DNA of 64,000 bases from positions 26,822 through 90,821 of the forward strand of contig NZ_QEYO01000018.1 in the NCBI RefSeq assembly GCF_023718305.1, given 5' to 3'. The notes under the pieces were generated by a model, which was given only the letters and a program-made list of their open reading frames with translations, had not been told where the DNA came from and did no database searches. The stretch is from Gramella sp. AN32 (GTDB lineage Bacteria; Bacteroidota; Bacteroidia; Flavobacteriales; Flavobacteriaceae). This document shows positions 36,274 to 44,960 of the stretch, in pieces. Numbering within the stretch: the stretch's first letter is position 1; each line of letters opens with the position of its first letter. The translations under genes were made by a program, and so were the position numbers.

Positions 36274-36888
36274 TCAATTTTCATTGTTCAGTTTTTTTAA
36301 GGTCTTTTCAAAATAATCGGTAATGAGCAATCCGTGTGGGTTATTGGGAAAATTACGGTTGACAGTAATTAGTTTTCCTGTGGAAACCAGCTCATAGGTA
36401 TCGATAATAGAACCACGATTTATTTCAAATATGGTTACGGTCCTAAAGGCATAAGAACCATCTTTTTCCTGGATTTGTGAATCGATGCTCAAAACTTTCT
36501 GTACCAATGAATATTGGAGCAACCGGTTGTAAACACCATCAGCTTTTTTTTGTCGATAAAGGTTATCTACCGAACTATTACCCAGCCAAAGCGCTTTCTC
36601 TAAATTGCTTTCATAGTTACTCGCATCAATATTATAGAAATAGGAATGGAACAGTTCCAGGTGTGCCAGAGCCTCGACCCTAAAATTTTCCTTTTGCGCA
36701 ATGAGCTTTAAGGGGATTACCGAACCATCTGTATTAATAGCAAATGCGTTGTTCATTGCCTGGTTATTGATAGTGAACACCATCCAGATCGAAAAAAAGC
36801 TTGAGAGCGTGGCACAAATGACCACAGCAAGCACGATAAAACGGTTGATCCTAAGCACGGCATATATGTTTTTATAAGGTGTTTTCAT
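36274..36888 (-). CDS. traK: Conjugation protein TraK (VirB8-like)
   Basis: 204 residues. A single N-terminal membrane helix (FIVLAVVICATLSSFFSIW) precedes a periplasmic domain with LELFHSYFYNIDASNYESN and TYELVSTGKLITVNRN, standard for TraK. It is a VirB8-like inner-membrane scaffold. Its start overlaps the traJ stop by 4 bp. No traL gene follows; a palindrome and traM come next. Confidence 0.9.
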   Translation of the reverse strand: MKTPYKNIYAVLRINRFIVLAVVICATLSSFFSIWMVFTINNQAMNNAFAINTDGSVIPLKLIAQKENFRVEALAHLELFHSYFYNIDASNYESNLEKALWLGNSSVDNLYRQKKADGVYNRLLQYSLVQKVLSIDSQIQEKDGSYAFRTVTIFEINRGSIIDTYELVSTGKLITVNRNFPNNPHGLLITDYFEKTLKKLNNEN

Positions 36889-37727
36889 TGTGTAAAGAGT
36901 CTTAGTGTAAATGAAGTAGCACGCCGGTAAAGTTTGAATTTCAGAAATACAATGAAACCTATGGAGCCTAATTCCACGACAGGTGCAAACAAGGTATTTC
37001 CCACATCCGTTCCGAAAAGGTTGACCCAGAAATTGGTATTAATTTCGGTATAAATGGCGTTGATAAACACGTTTGCCAAAAAGAAGGCAGGGACAAGCAT
37101 ATAAACAGCAGCATACAACCTAAAAAAATTATAACCCATTGAACGGAATTTTTCAAACACAGCCAGACTAAGCACTAAAGGAAAAAAGGCTTGCATTATT
37201 CCCAATAGAAAATATCGTTCAGCAAGAAATAATGGGTAGATAAATAAATCTAAAATCCAAAGGAAGAGGCTTATGATAAAAGCAAAAATTTTGAACCCGT
37301 ATAAAGGGGTTATCAAGGCTTCGTACAGCAATGCCATTGCTGCTTGTGCCGCTTCAATAAAGTTGACGTCTTCTTCAAGAGGAATATCCTGCATTTGCAA
37401 AGGCAACAACGCAGGTGCGGTATTGCGGTATTGACTTTCAATGGCCACTAAAATACCATCGAAAAAACCGAGTATTTGAGTTGAGAAGATGACCAGGAGG
37501 ACCACTGCAAAATTCTTGGCCAGTTCCCCTGGACTCAAGCCCCAGGTGTAACCATCCTTATCTGCAACCCCTTCATTATATTTTTTGAGGATATTGACCA
37601 GAAAGAAAAGCACAGCAAGTGTTTTCATTCCAGCAATAGTGTACTGGGAGAATTCACTGCTTTTTATCGTCTGAAAAACAGTATCGATATATTCTACCCC
37701 GATCCCTAAAATAATAATTGAAGCCAT
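36885..37727 (-). CDS. traJ: Conjugation protein TraJ (polytopic, VirB6-like)
   Basis: 280 residues with about seven predicted membrane segments, including MKTLAVLFFLVNIL, FAVVLLVIFSTQILGFF and FFPLVLSLAVFEKF. Order and topology match TraJ, an inner-membrane VirB6-like channel protein. It follows traI by 3 bp and overlaps traK by 4 bp. Confidence 0.85.
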   Translation of the reverse strand: MASIIILGIGVEYIDTVFQTIKSSEFSQYTIAGMKTLAVLFFLVNILKKYNEGVADKDGYTWGLSPGELAKNFAVVLLVIFSTQILGFFDGILVAIESQYRNTAPALLPLQMQDIPLEEDVNFIEAAQAAMALLYEALITPLYGFKIFAFIISLFLWILDLFIYPLFLAERYFLLGIMQAFFPLVLSLAVFEKFRSMGYNFFRLYAAVYMLVPAFFLANVFINAIYTEINTNFWVNLFGTDVGNTLFAPVVELGSIGFIVFLKFKLYRRATSFTLRLFTQ

Positions 37728-37730
37728 TTT

Positions 37731-38309
37731 CTAATATTCGGTTTTTCGATTATTTATTTTATCCTGCATTTTTCGGAAGGAAATGATATCACGATAGCGT
37801 TTGGTCCTAATCGCTATGCTCGAAACCATTTCTTTGGACTCCAGTTCCTTCTGCTTGAGTATTTCAGCACGGTCTGCATCACTCATTTTGAGATTGTCGC
37901 TGGACAATATTTCATCAATAAAGTCCATCGTCTCTAATGAGTTTTCTACTATTGTAGTAAAGGATTCGGAGACTTTTTCGACTTCATCAGGTTTGATATA
38001 AGGAGAGCTCAGAATGTCCTGAAGGTCATTTTGCATTACATTTATGAGACGTTGATTGTTCTGCACTATTTCGCGGACGGCTTTTAACTGTTTGACCACA
38101 TTATTGACCTTTTCAAGGTTTTCTTTTTGGGTTTTTAGAAATTTCACGGTCTTGACAAGGTTCGATGTCTGTTTCGCCGATTCCACGAGAGATTTGACCA
38201 GGCTTACAAAATTGGTGTTGTCATAAACCGGCATTCCCTGGCACGCAGCGCGTGCAGGCAGTAAAAAGATGAATGCCGTTGCGATAATTAAGATTTTTGT
38301 ATTACTCAT
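37731..38309 (-). CDS. traI: Conjugation protein TraI (DUF4141, VirB5-like)
   Basis: 192 residues with a signal peptide (about 1-24, ending near RAACQG). The rest is largely helical with coiled-coil character (LKTQKENLEKVNNVVKQLKAV). Position between traG and traJ and the DUF4141-like pattern identify it as TraI, a periplasmic pilus-assembly or tip-like protein. Confidence 0.8.
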   Translation of the reverse strand: MSNTKILIIATAFIFLLPARAACQGMPVYDNTNFVSLVKSLVESAKQTSNLVKTVKFLKTQKENLEKVNNVVKQLKAVREIVQNNQRLINVMQNDLQDILSSPYIKPDEVEKVSESFTTIVENSLETMDFIDEILSSDNLKMSDADRAEILKQKELESKEMVSSIAIRTKRYRDIISFRKMQDKINNRKTEY

Positions 38310-38356
38310 TGCTAAAATATTTGTTTTGGTATTCGTGAATCTTCGATTTCATAATA

Positions 38357-40759
38357 TTATATTTTAGATGTGAATTCTTTTATGGCTTGTTCCATATCGT
38401 TTGTCCTTTCATAAATCCGCATTATGCGGTCGTTTTCCTGTCCATCGGTTAGGTAAGCTGCATAAACTTCTTTGGGTACTTCCAGCCGAAAAACATTGCT
38501 TTGTTTCCCGATCTTTATAAAAATCTCGGTGTACTTTCTGGGCCCGGTAAGGTTGTTCTTAATGGATTTTAACTGGTTGAGATCATGTTTGGAGAGGTTT
38601 AATCGCCTGACCAGCTCTTCATATCCTTTTTCATTATGAAGGCTGTAAATCACCTGTGTGTTCTCCAGAATACTTGCTGAAGTGGAATTGTTCGGAAGCT
38701 GGTTGATAGATTGTAAAATGATCCCGATAGCACCATTCTGTTTACGGATGGCCTGGTAATAAAATTCCACGCTTTCGAGTACGTTTTCAAATTTCAGTTG
38801 CTTGGCGAATTCATCGAATAGGATAATTCCTTTTTCCGAACGGTTTTTCCATATCGTTCTTTGAATAGCCGACTTGATCAGCTTTAACATTACCGAAAGG
38901 ATTTCCTTGTTATCCTTTACTTCATCCAGTTCAAAAACAATCAGGCGTTTGTCTTCAATTTTATAGGTCTGGTCTTCGCTCACCTCAAAGAGGAAGCTGT
39001 ATAGGCCAGCACCAACATACTCCGACATGATGTGCAGGAAGTTCGTAATATTGAAGTAGTCGGGATGGATTTTAAGTTTACGAAGCAGGTCTTTTTGATT
39101 GCTTTCGATGAAATGATAGAAACCATCCAAAGAATGATCTCCAGGAGTGCATTGAAAATAGTGGCGTAATATCTTTTTGATAGATACCGATTGAGCCTTG
39201 GTAACTTTTAAGTCGGATGCGAAGAGTTCAAATAAAAACAGCGATAAATCTTCCAGACGTTCCGGGGTCAGGTCGTTTGTATGGCTAATGTAAAACGGGT
39301 TGATGCCCAAATTTTTTCCGCTCTCGTAGCGAAGCACGGTATATTGTTCAGGATATAGTTTAGCGAATTTGGTGTAGGAACCTCCCAAATCGATAATGAC
39401 CAGGCGTACACCACTTTCAAAATATTGTCGCAGGATATTGTTGGCCAAAAAAGACTTGCCTTCGCCTGTAGGGGCAAAAATGGCAAAATTCCGTGCCTTG
39501 ATCCGTTTCTTTTTCTCGTCCCAGACATCTTTGAGCACGGGAATATTATGTTCGCGGTCATTAAAGATGATACCGGTAGGATCAGACTTATAATTCGTGT
39601 TATTAATAAACAGGCATAAGGCATGTTTTAAATCAGTTACATAGAGATCTTCATTGGAAAAATTTGACGAAAAGCAGCAATAACTGTTTAGTATATAATT
39701 TTTACGTTCTTCACCTCTGGGGTAGTAGGGGAGGATATCCAGTTCTTTGAATTCGGTTTTTATTCTGGAAGCAATTCTATCTAGGCTCCGGGCCTCCCGA
39801 TCCCAATAGATAATGTTTAAATGACCACGGATAATCCGGGCGTTGTCATCAGCATTTATCTTTTCTAAGATATGCTGGATTTTACCCAGTACCACTTTGT
39901 TCTGCGAACCGAAATTGGAACTCTTTTTTAACTCTTCGACCTTTTTATCCAGCAGCTTACGCCACTTATGTTTATCATCCAGGTATAAAATCTGGTTGAC
40001 GATATGGTTTTCATTAAGAGTTAGCCCTAAACCATCAATAAAGCCCTGGTGAAATACAAAATCGTCTGAAGTGAACTTCTCATTGGTCTTACTGCTTTGC
40101 ACATTCTCGCCAAAGCAGAGTTCACTGTTAATGGCCAGCGCGTCAAAATAGTTTTCTCCTATATTGACGTTCTTCTTGTCCAGTAAAATATCGGTATCAA
40201 AGCCTTCATTGAAGCCATTGAAATAGCCGTTGGTCAGGTTCTCTATTTCTTTCCCTTCAAGCGGAACAAGTTCTATTTTACGACTGTTATTGATAAAGGA
40301 AACAGAATCGCTGACCGCCCCGATAAAACTCTTTACACTATCATCCAGTTCCCTAACAATCGCTTTTGAGATATTACGAAATGGATTGACATATTTAGGA
40401 TTATTAAGCGCTTTATTTTTGGTTAGGATAAAGAACAGGTAACATTTGTGCTGCATATATTCCCTTCCTTTAAAATGATCATGGGTCGCCTTTCCTAAAA
40501 AAGTTTGATTCGGCAGTTTATCGGACGAATAAGCCGTCTTTAAGTAGATGTCCTGCTTATGCACCACAGTGCCAACGGGCAACGACTTCAACGCCTGGAA
40601 CCAGGCCCCATGGAGATCTTCAAAATCTTTTTCAGATAGGGAATATATTTCAGGCAGTATCACTTCATAACATAAGACCACATTACCATTGTTGGCAAAA
40701 ATGATATTATCCTGAATATCTGTGATAGGCCAGTATGTCGATAGGTTAATCCTCTTCAT
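38357..40759 (-). CDS. traG: Conjugation ATPase TraG (VirB4-like)
   Basis: 800 residues from the ATG at 40759, where MKRINLSTYWPI matches the normal family start; an upstream in-frame ATG at 40813 would only read through the end of traF. Walker A is APTGEGKSFLANN near residue 450 and Walker B is GIILFDEFAKQL near 655. YSLSEKDFEDLHGAWFQALK and HFKGREYMQHKCYLFF are typical N-terminal motifs. It powers pilus assembly. The start overlaps traF by 14 bp. Confidence 0.93.
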   Translation of the reverse strand: MKRINLSTYWPITDIQDNIIFANNGNVVLCYEVILPEIYSLSEKDFEDLHGAWFQALKSLPVGTVVHKQDIYLKTAYSSDKLPNQTFLGKATHDHFKGREYMQHKCYLFFILTKNKALNNPKYVNPFRNISKAIVRELDDSVKSFIGAVSDSVSFINNSRKIELVPLEGKEIENLTNGYFNGFNEGFDTDILLDKKNVNIGENYFDALAINSELCFGENVQSSKTNEKFTSDDFVFHQGFIDGLGLTLNENHIVNQILYLDDKHKWRKLLDKKVEELKKSSNFGSQNKVVLGKIQHILEKINADDNARIIRGHLNIIYWDREARSLDRIASRIKTEFKELDILPYYPRGEERKNYILNSYCCFSSNFSNEDLYVTDLKHALCLFINNTNYKSDPTGIIFNDREHNIPVLKDVWDEKKKRIKARNFAIFAPTGEGKSFLANNILRQYFESGVRLVIIDLGGSYTKFAKLYPEQYTVLRYESGKNLGINPFYISHTNDLTPERLEDLSLFLFELFASDLKVTKAQSVSIKKILRHYFQCTPGDHSLDGFYHFIESNQKDLLRKLKIHPDYFNITNFLHIMSEYVGAGLYSFLFEVSEDQTYKIEDKRLIVFELDEVKDNKEILSVMLKLIKSAIQRTIWKNRSEKGIILFDEFAKQLKFENVLESVEFYYQAIRKQNGAIGIILQSINQLPNNSTSASILENTQVIYSLHNEKGYEELVRRLNLSKHDLNQLKSIKNNLTGPRKYTEIFIKIGKQSNVFRLEVPKEVYAAYLTDGQENDRIMRIYERTNDMEQAIKEFTSKI

Positions 40760-41030
40760 AATATAAGCCTGAATTTTTTCGGTTACTGATGATGTTAGGG
40801 AAGGAAACTCCAAATTGAAAAAGTTGGGGATTATTCGTTATCCTCGTTAAAGCGATATAAAGGGCAGAGTTAAAGCTTAAGACTCCTATAATAATTCCAA
40901 AGCTGAAGGAGAAGATAATGACCAGGAGCGAAGCCACTATGGAAATCATCATCATGGCAAACAGGGACAAGGGCAATCCAAAAATGATCGCCTTTTTTCT
41001 AATATTCCTATAGACCCCAAACTTTTTCAT
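40746..41030 (-). CDS. traF: Conjugation protein TraF (DUF4133, VirB3-like)
   Basis: 94 residues with two adjacent membrane helices (IIFGLPLSLFAMMMISIVAS and LVIIFSFSFGIIIGVLSF). The short YKGLRKK-like start (FGVYRNIRKK here) and the position between traE and traG identify it. It is a VirB3-like inner-membrane protein. Confidence 0.88.
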   Translation of the reverse strand: MKKFGVYRNIRKKAIIFGLPLSLFAMMMISIVASLLVIIFSFSFGIIIGVLSFNSALYIALTRITNNPQLFQFGVSFPNIISNRKNSGLYYEED

Positions 41031-41062
41031 ACAGTATAGTTTTTAAAATGCCTCTTAGAGGC

Positions 41063-41350
41063 TTAGACTACAATGGTGATTAGATAGGTGAAGATGCCCA
41101 CTACCGCTCCGGCAATTAATACAAAGACCAAAACCCGGGTGATCCCTTTTTTGAGATCGGAATTTTCTCCAAAGAAATGTCCGGCATTAAACAGGAAGCC
41201 GATGAGGAAAATTACCCCAAGAATGATGGGAAAAATGGTCCGGATGGTATCGGACACATCATCAACAGAATCTTCAATCCCCCCAATTTGGGCAAAAATC
41301 GATGTTGAGAACAATGAAAGAAAAGTTGCCAAATAAATTGATTTTTTCAT
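41063..41350 (-). CDS. traE: Conjugation protein TraE (DUF4134, VirB2-like)
   Basis: 95 residues: a signal peptide ending at IFAQ, then two membrane helices (FPIILGVIFLIGFLFNAGHF and VLVFVLIAGAVVGIFTYLI). This is the first gene of the leftward tra operon and the probable pilin-like subunit. Its upstream region contains several symmetric motifs. No traA-D genes precede it. Confidence 0.88.
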   Translation of the reverse strand: MKKSIYLATFLSLFSTSIFAQIGGIEDSVDDVSDTIRTIFPIILGVIFLIGFLFNAGHFFGENSDLKKGITRVLVFVLIAGAVVGIFTYLITIVV

Positions 41351-41408
41351 AACGTAACGGTTTAAGTTTTTGATTCGTTTTCGTTATGGGAAATTTACAT
41401 ATATTTGG

Positions 41409-41493
41409 TTTTAAATAACTGATAATCAGTAATTTGTGAATAAAATATTATTTGATATCATTTGAATTTTGTTGCTATTATTTGACATCAAAT
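41409..41493. promoter_or_regulatory. Multi-motif control region between traE and amidase
   Basis: It holds TTTTAAATAACTGA-TAATCAG (41409-41429, shared with the mobilisation promoter; includes palindrome ACTGAT-A-ATCAGT), two near-identical 15-mers TATTATTTGAtATCA (41446-41460) and TATTATTTGAcATCA (41476-41490) exactly 30 bp apart, and ATTTGA-CA-TCAAAT (41480-41493). The spacing suggests cooperative regulator binding on one helix face. Confidence 0.5.
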
Positions 41494-41539
41494 TCTATGA
41501 ATTTCAATAGGTAAGTTGTTGATAACCCAAAATTTGAAA

Positions 41540-42187
41540 ATGAAAAAAGTGCTCAAAAACGTCAGTTTTGTGATTTTGCTCCTAAAAATGTGCATCATTT
41601 TTGGGCAGGAAACTCTAACTCAAAAACGAATTGTAATTGATGTTGGACACGGTGGAAAAGATTCCGGTGCTATCGGAATAAATGGCATTCAAGAAAAGGA
41701 TGTTGTTTTAAATATTGCGAAGGAAATTTTGCAGTTAAATAATGACTTGGATAGGCCGTTAGATATTTATTTAACACGTTATAATGATACTTTGATTCCA
41801 TTGTCAGATAGAACGAAATTGGCAAGAACCCTACAGGCTGATCTATTTATTTCGCTGCATTGTAATCATTCATATAACCCGAAGGCGAGAGGTATTGAAG
41901 TTTATGGGGCTGATGCTACTTCAAAATATTCAGAGGAGTCTACTTGGTTTGCTTTTCAACTTCAAGATGCATTTAATGAGAAATTGGGATTTGAGAGTAG
42001 GGGGGTGAAGTTTTCTAATTTTCAGGTGTTGCGTGAAACATTTGCCTATTGCTCTTCAGTACTATTGGAATTGGGGTTTCTTACCAATGTTGATGAAGGA
42101 GGTTATTTTTCGCAACCTTCAAACGTTGAGGCGATGGCGTTGGCAATTTTAAAAGGAATTGAGAACTACTTAAAAATACAATTGTGA
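41540..42187 (+). CDS. N-acetylmuramoyl-L-alanine amidase (Amidase_3)
   Basis: 215 residues from the ATG at 41540; a TTG at 41516 is possible but would bury the signal peptide (KKVLKNVSFVILLLKMCII...FGQ). Zinc-site motifs are VIDVGHGGKDSGA (about 32-44), SLHCNHS near 100 and the catalytic LELGFLTN near 178. It cleaves the peptide from glycan strands of peptidoglycan in the periplasm. Beside the tra promoter it may locally open the wall for the channel, or it may be cargo. Confidence 0.88.
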   Translation: MKKVLKNVSFVILLLKMCIIFGQETLTQKRIVIDVGHGGKDSGAIGINGIQEKDVVLNIAKEILQLNNDLDRPLDIYLTRYNDTLIPLSDRTKLARTLQADLFISLHCNHSYNPKARGIEVYGADATSKYSEESTWFAFQLQDAFNEKLGFESRGVKFSNFQVLRETFAYCSSVLLELGFLTNVDEGGYFSQPSNVEAMALAILKGIENYLKIQL

Positions 42188-42270
42188 AAGATTCTAAGAA
42201 ACATCTATGCTCTAAAAAACAGGAAATGAGTATTTTTATGGAACAAACCCACTACCAGCTATAAAGTAAA

Positions 42271-42930
42271 ATGAAAATTCTAATGTACGGAACAAAAAAA
42301 AATCAAGAAAAAGCTATTCGTTATTACAACAAGCTTTCCGTAATTTATGATTATATCTCAAACTGGTATTATAAAAAAGCAAGAAACTATGCCATCAAGG
42401 AGCTTGAACTCAAAAATGGACAAACAGTATTAAACGTGCCCTGCGGAACAGGGGTCAACTTCAAATATTTTAATGAATATTTGAACAATTCTGGACATAT
42501 TATCGGCATTGACCTTTCAAGCGGAATGCTCGGTAAAGCAAGGCAAAAAATAGAAAAAAACGGATGGAAAAATATCGAAACAGAATTAAACAACGCTACT
42601 AAAATTAATCAAAAGTGGCTTGAGGGTTATAGAAATGAAAAAATTGCCGTTGACGCTATTTTTTGCGATCTTGGTTTGTCTGGGCTACCCGAATGGCGGA
42701 ACATAATTGACAATATGATTTCAATCTTAAAACCGAAGGGAAGGATTGTGATTTTGGACTGGTATCTTGAAAAACCGAGTTTCAGGGGCGATTTTGTGAA
42801 ATGGATTGGGAAAGGCGAAGTGGACAGGCCAATTTGGCAATATTTACAGAACAAAGTATCCGATTTTAAAGTGGATTACAGTTTCAATTATGGGGGTGTA
42901 TTTGTTGCCTCCGGAAGTAAGCCCAGCTGA
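42271..42930 (+). CDS. Class I SAM-dependent methyltransferase (UbiE-like)
   Basis: 219 residues. SAM-binding motif I is VLNVPCGTGVNFKYF near 53-67, followed by IIGIDLSSGMLGKARQKI; motif post-III is LKPKGRIVILDWY near 150. The substrate cannot be told; small-molecule methylation is the usual function. It lies between the amidase and the second AbiE module and is probably accessory cargo. Confidence 0.8.
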   Translation: MKILMYGTKKNQEKAIRYYNKLSVIYDYISNWYYKKARNYAIKELELKNGQTVLNVPCGTGVNFKYFNEYLNNSGHIIGIDLSSGMLGKARQKIEKNGWKNIETELNNATKINQKWLEGYRNEKIAVDAIFCDLGLSGLPEWRNIIDNMISILKPKGRIVILDWYLEKPSFRGDFVKWIGKGEVDRPIWQYLQNKVSDFKVDYSFNYGGVFVASGSKPS

Positions 42931-42969
42931 AGCCATCCATTAAAGCAGTAATCTTACGAGAATACTATT

Positions 42970-43075
42970 TGATTTACTTCCTCTTATCCCCCCAGCCTTC
43001 TCGTCAAAAGCAATCAAATTAAACAGTTTCCGTATACGGCTGCGCACCCGATTCCCGTAGCAATGCTTCAGTTAT
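42970..43075 (-). pseudogene. 3'-end remnant of a DnaC/IstB-like ATPase gene
   Basis: On the minus strand this reads YGNRVRSRIRKLFNLIAFDEKAG, matching the C-terminus (RSRMRELFNLIAFDKRAG) of the intact ATPase gene at 44961-45623. The DNA is about 75-80% identical by eye over ~105 bp, in the same orientation. The AbiE pair lies exactly between remnant and intact gene, so the module is bracketed by a diverged direct repeat. Confidence 0.75.
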
Positions 43076-43102
43076 CTTATCTAGACATTCAAAAACCTTA
43101 AT

Positions 43103-44140
43103 TTAAATTATCGTCTTATACCAATAAAAGAAAGCCTCTGGATTACTTTTCTTAAGTTTATTCAGTTTATTGTATTGAGGATTCTCAATCAGCCAGTCTT
43201 TAACTTCTAATGGGTTGTCAAACCTTTCAATCTTATCATCAGGAGATTTTATTAATTCGGACAAATATGCCACTTTTGAAGCTGCTGTAATTGCCTCTTC
43301 TATATTAAATTTCTCAATTGTAAAATTTGTAAAGTTGCTAACTCCAAGCTGGAGGTGCTTAAACTCGTCAGATTGAGTGTCCCGGGTTGAAAGAGTATAA
43401 CAGGCCTCTTGTGTATCGTTTAGAACCTGTTCTGCAGTTAGGACTAAACTTCTGAATTTCAACCCTTCTTTAACCACTTTTGCGTAGCTGTTTCGAACTA
43501 TAGTCAAATCGGAAATATTGTCCATTAAGAAAGCTACATCAAATAACTGTTTGATAATCTCTACTGGTCTTCCTTTGCTATATAATATTCCTGTAGTTTT
43601 TGGGGCGAAGGCAGTGAGTTTATCTCCCAAGATGGCATCAAAAGTCGGCATCTTTACGGTTGTGATTTCGTCCTGTGTTTGAATCCAATCGTGGACAATC
43701 GGGATTTCTGTAAGCTCAGGATATGGATTTGGGGTGTATAGAACATCCAATAGTATCGGCTCAACGCTACCGTCAACGTTACTTTTATAATACAATTTGA
43801 AATGACCAACAGGCGCATCAGGTGTATGTTTTCGGTTGTTGTCATCTTCCCAATGGGTGAATATCGTCTTACCACATATCGTATCTAATACGGGTGCTAT
43901 ATCGCTTTGCGTTTGTTCGGTTATAATATCGATGTCAATTGAAAATCTTTTTGGCTTTTTTGTTGCTAACAATAAAGCGGTACCACCTTTAAAGATAAAG
44001 TCTAATCCATTTATTTTTAGCTGTTCTAATAACACCATAGCATAGATGACCTTCTCTATCAATTTTGGGTCATACTTTCTGCCAAGTCTCTGTTTGACCT
44101 CATAAATCCAGTCGAGATGATATGTACTTTCTTCAATCAT
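43103..44140 (-). CDS. abiEii: AbiEii-family nucleotidyltransferase toxin, second copy
   Basis: 345 residues. DFIFKGGTALLLATKKPKRF (about 43-62) and SIDIDIIT (about 63-70) form the nucleotidyltransferase core; LGDKLTAFAPKTTGI and GRPVEIIKQLFDVAFLMD match the second block. It is clearly a different subfamily from the toxin at 33217, being longer and with little shared sequence. It follows AbiEi on the minus strand after 23 bp, in which a second operator copy lies. Confidence 0.85.
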   Translation of the reverse strand: MIEESTYHLDWIYEVKQRLGRKYDPKLIEKVIYAMVLLEQLKINGLDFIFKGGTALLLATKKPKRFSIDIDIITEQTQSDIAPVLDTICGKTIFTHWEDDNNRKHTPDAPVGHFKLYYKSNVDGSVEPILLDVLYTPNPYPELTEIPIVHDWIQTQDEITTVKMPTFDAILGDKLTAFAPKTTGILYSKGRPVEIIKQLFDVAFLMDNISDLTIVRNSYAKVVKEGLKFRSLVLTAEQVLNDTQEACYTLSTRDTQSDEFKHLQLGVSNFTNFTIEKFNIEEAITAASKVAYLSELIKSPDDKIERFDNPLEVKDWLIENPQYNKLNKLKKSNPEAFFYWYKTII

Positions 44141-44150
44141 TTATATTAAG

Positions 44151-44180
44151 TTTTGGCAAAATATCAACTATTTGCCAAAG
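44151..44180. promoter_or_regulatory. Second operator copy between abiEi and abiEii (module 2)
   Basis: TTTGGCAAA (44152-44160), 10-bp spacer, TTTGCCAAA (44171-44179): the same core and spacer length as the promoter operator at 44902-44951. It overlaps the last codons and stop of abiEi, so the antitoxin's C-terminal residues TLANS are written in operator DNA. Confidence 0.7.
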
Positions 44181-44892
44181 TTAAATTCGTTCTTTGTTCA
44201 ACTTCTTTTTCTCTGTTACGCCTTTGAGCGTAACGTTTCATTTTGCCTTGGTTAACTTCAAATTTGTCAAAAGCCGATTGATATATAAAATCTAATTCCC
44301 CTTGTTGAGCAGCGTAAAGGTTGGTATCGACAATCATATCTACTAAAAGTTTTTCTAAGGAGGGGATTACGACATTTTCGGTTTCTAGCAACGGTGCTTC
44401 GGAAACTAACTGCTTAATGATTATTACATTATCACTATTATGAATGTACAGTTCAAAAGTTTCAGCATCAGGTTCTAAAAAAACCTGTTTACCCTGGTCT
44501 TTCAATTTGTAAAAGACGGACTGCGTTGCATCTTTATCAAGTTCTAAAATGGTATAAAACTTAAAGGGCTGGTGGCGCATTAGGTCATTTAACCATATAG
44601 TATTCCATGCGCAAAAGTCTATGAAAGGATAGTCCTTTTTTACCTTATTGAACAGTCGCTTCAATTTAGCATTGATGACAGGATAAAATTCTTGCTTTCC
44701 CTTCAAAGCATATATACCTCTGGTCGGATTTTTCAATATCCCCTGCTTTTTTAATTTGGATAAATAGACATTGATAGAGCTTTCCTTTAGGTTCGGGAAA
44801 TCCTCTAGGATACGTTCAACCAAATCATTTTTTGAAATAGGTTTATGCCCTTCAAAATAGGATGGTATTTTATTTTGCATTGTTCTATCCAA
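44164..44892 (-). CDS. abiEi: AbiEi-family antitoxin/repressor, second copy
   Basis: 242 residues. N-terminal winged-helix segment (ISKNDLVERILEDFPNLKES, INVYLSKLKKQGILKNPTRG, YALKG) followed by a domain with DFCAWNTIWLNDLMRHQPF and VIPSLEKLLVDMIVDTNLY, as in DUF6577/AbiEi-type antitoxins. Expected to repress its own promoter, where a perfect 20-bp inverted repeat starts 10 bp upstream of the start codon. Paired with the AbiEii-like toxin downstream. Confidence 0.8.
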   Translation of the reverse strand: MDRTMQNKIPSYFEGHKPISKNDLVERILEDFPNLKESSINVYLSKLKKQGILKNPTRGIYALKGKQEFYPVINAKLKRLFNKVKKDYPFIDFCAWNTIWLNDLMRHQPFKFYTILELDKDATQSVFYKLKDQGKQVFLEPDAETFELYIHNSDNVIIIKQLVSEAPLLETENVVIPSLEKLLVDMIVDTNLYAAQQGELDFIYQSAFDKFEVNQGKMKRYAQRRNREKEVEQRTNLTLANS

Positions 44893-44901
44893 GGTATTGC
44901 C

Positions 44902-44951
44902 TTTAATTAAACTTTGGCAAAATACATTTAATTTGCCAAAGTTTAATTAAA
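44902..44951. promoter_or_regulatory. Perfect 20-bp inverted-repeat operator of abiE module 2
   Basis: Left arm 44902-44921 (TTTAATTAAACTTTGGCAAA) and exact complement 44932-44951, with a 10-bp spacer. It sits directly upstream of abiEi and reaches to the 3' end of the ATPase gene. No T run follows, and the core is repeated inside the operon, so a protein-binding site is favoured over a terminator. Confidence 0.8.
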
Positions 44952-44960
44952 ATTTATTGA

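Noticed and set aside
36223..36277. Longer traM beginning at 36277
   Set aside because: The extra residues translate a palindromic repeat, while MKVEKNKIVFAS begins a normal membrane anchor.
40760..40813. Longer traG beginning at 40813
   Set aside because: The extension only reads through the 3' end of traF in another frame; the family start MKRINLSTY is at 40759.
44902..44951. 20-bp inverted repeat as a terminator of the ATPase gene
   Set aside because: No T run follows, and the same core and spacer recur between abiEi and abiEii, which favours an operator.
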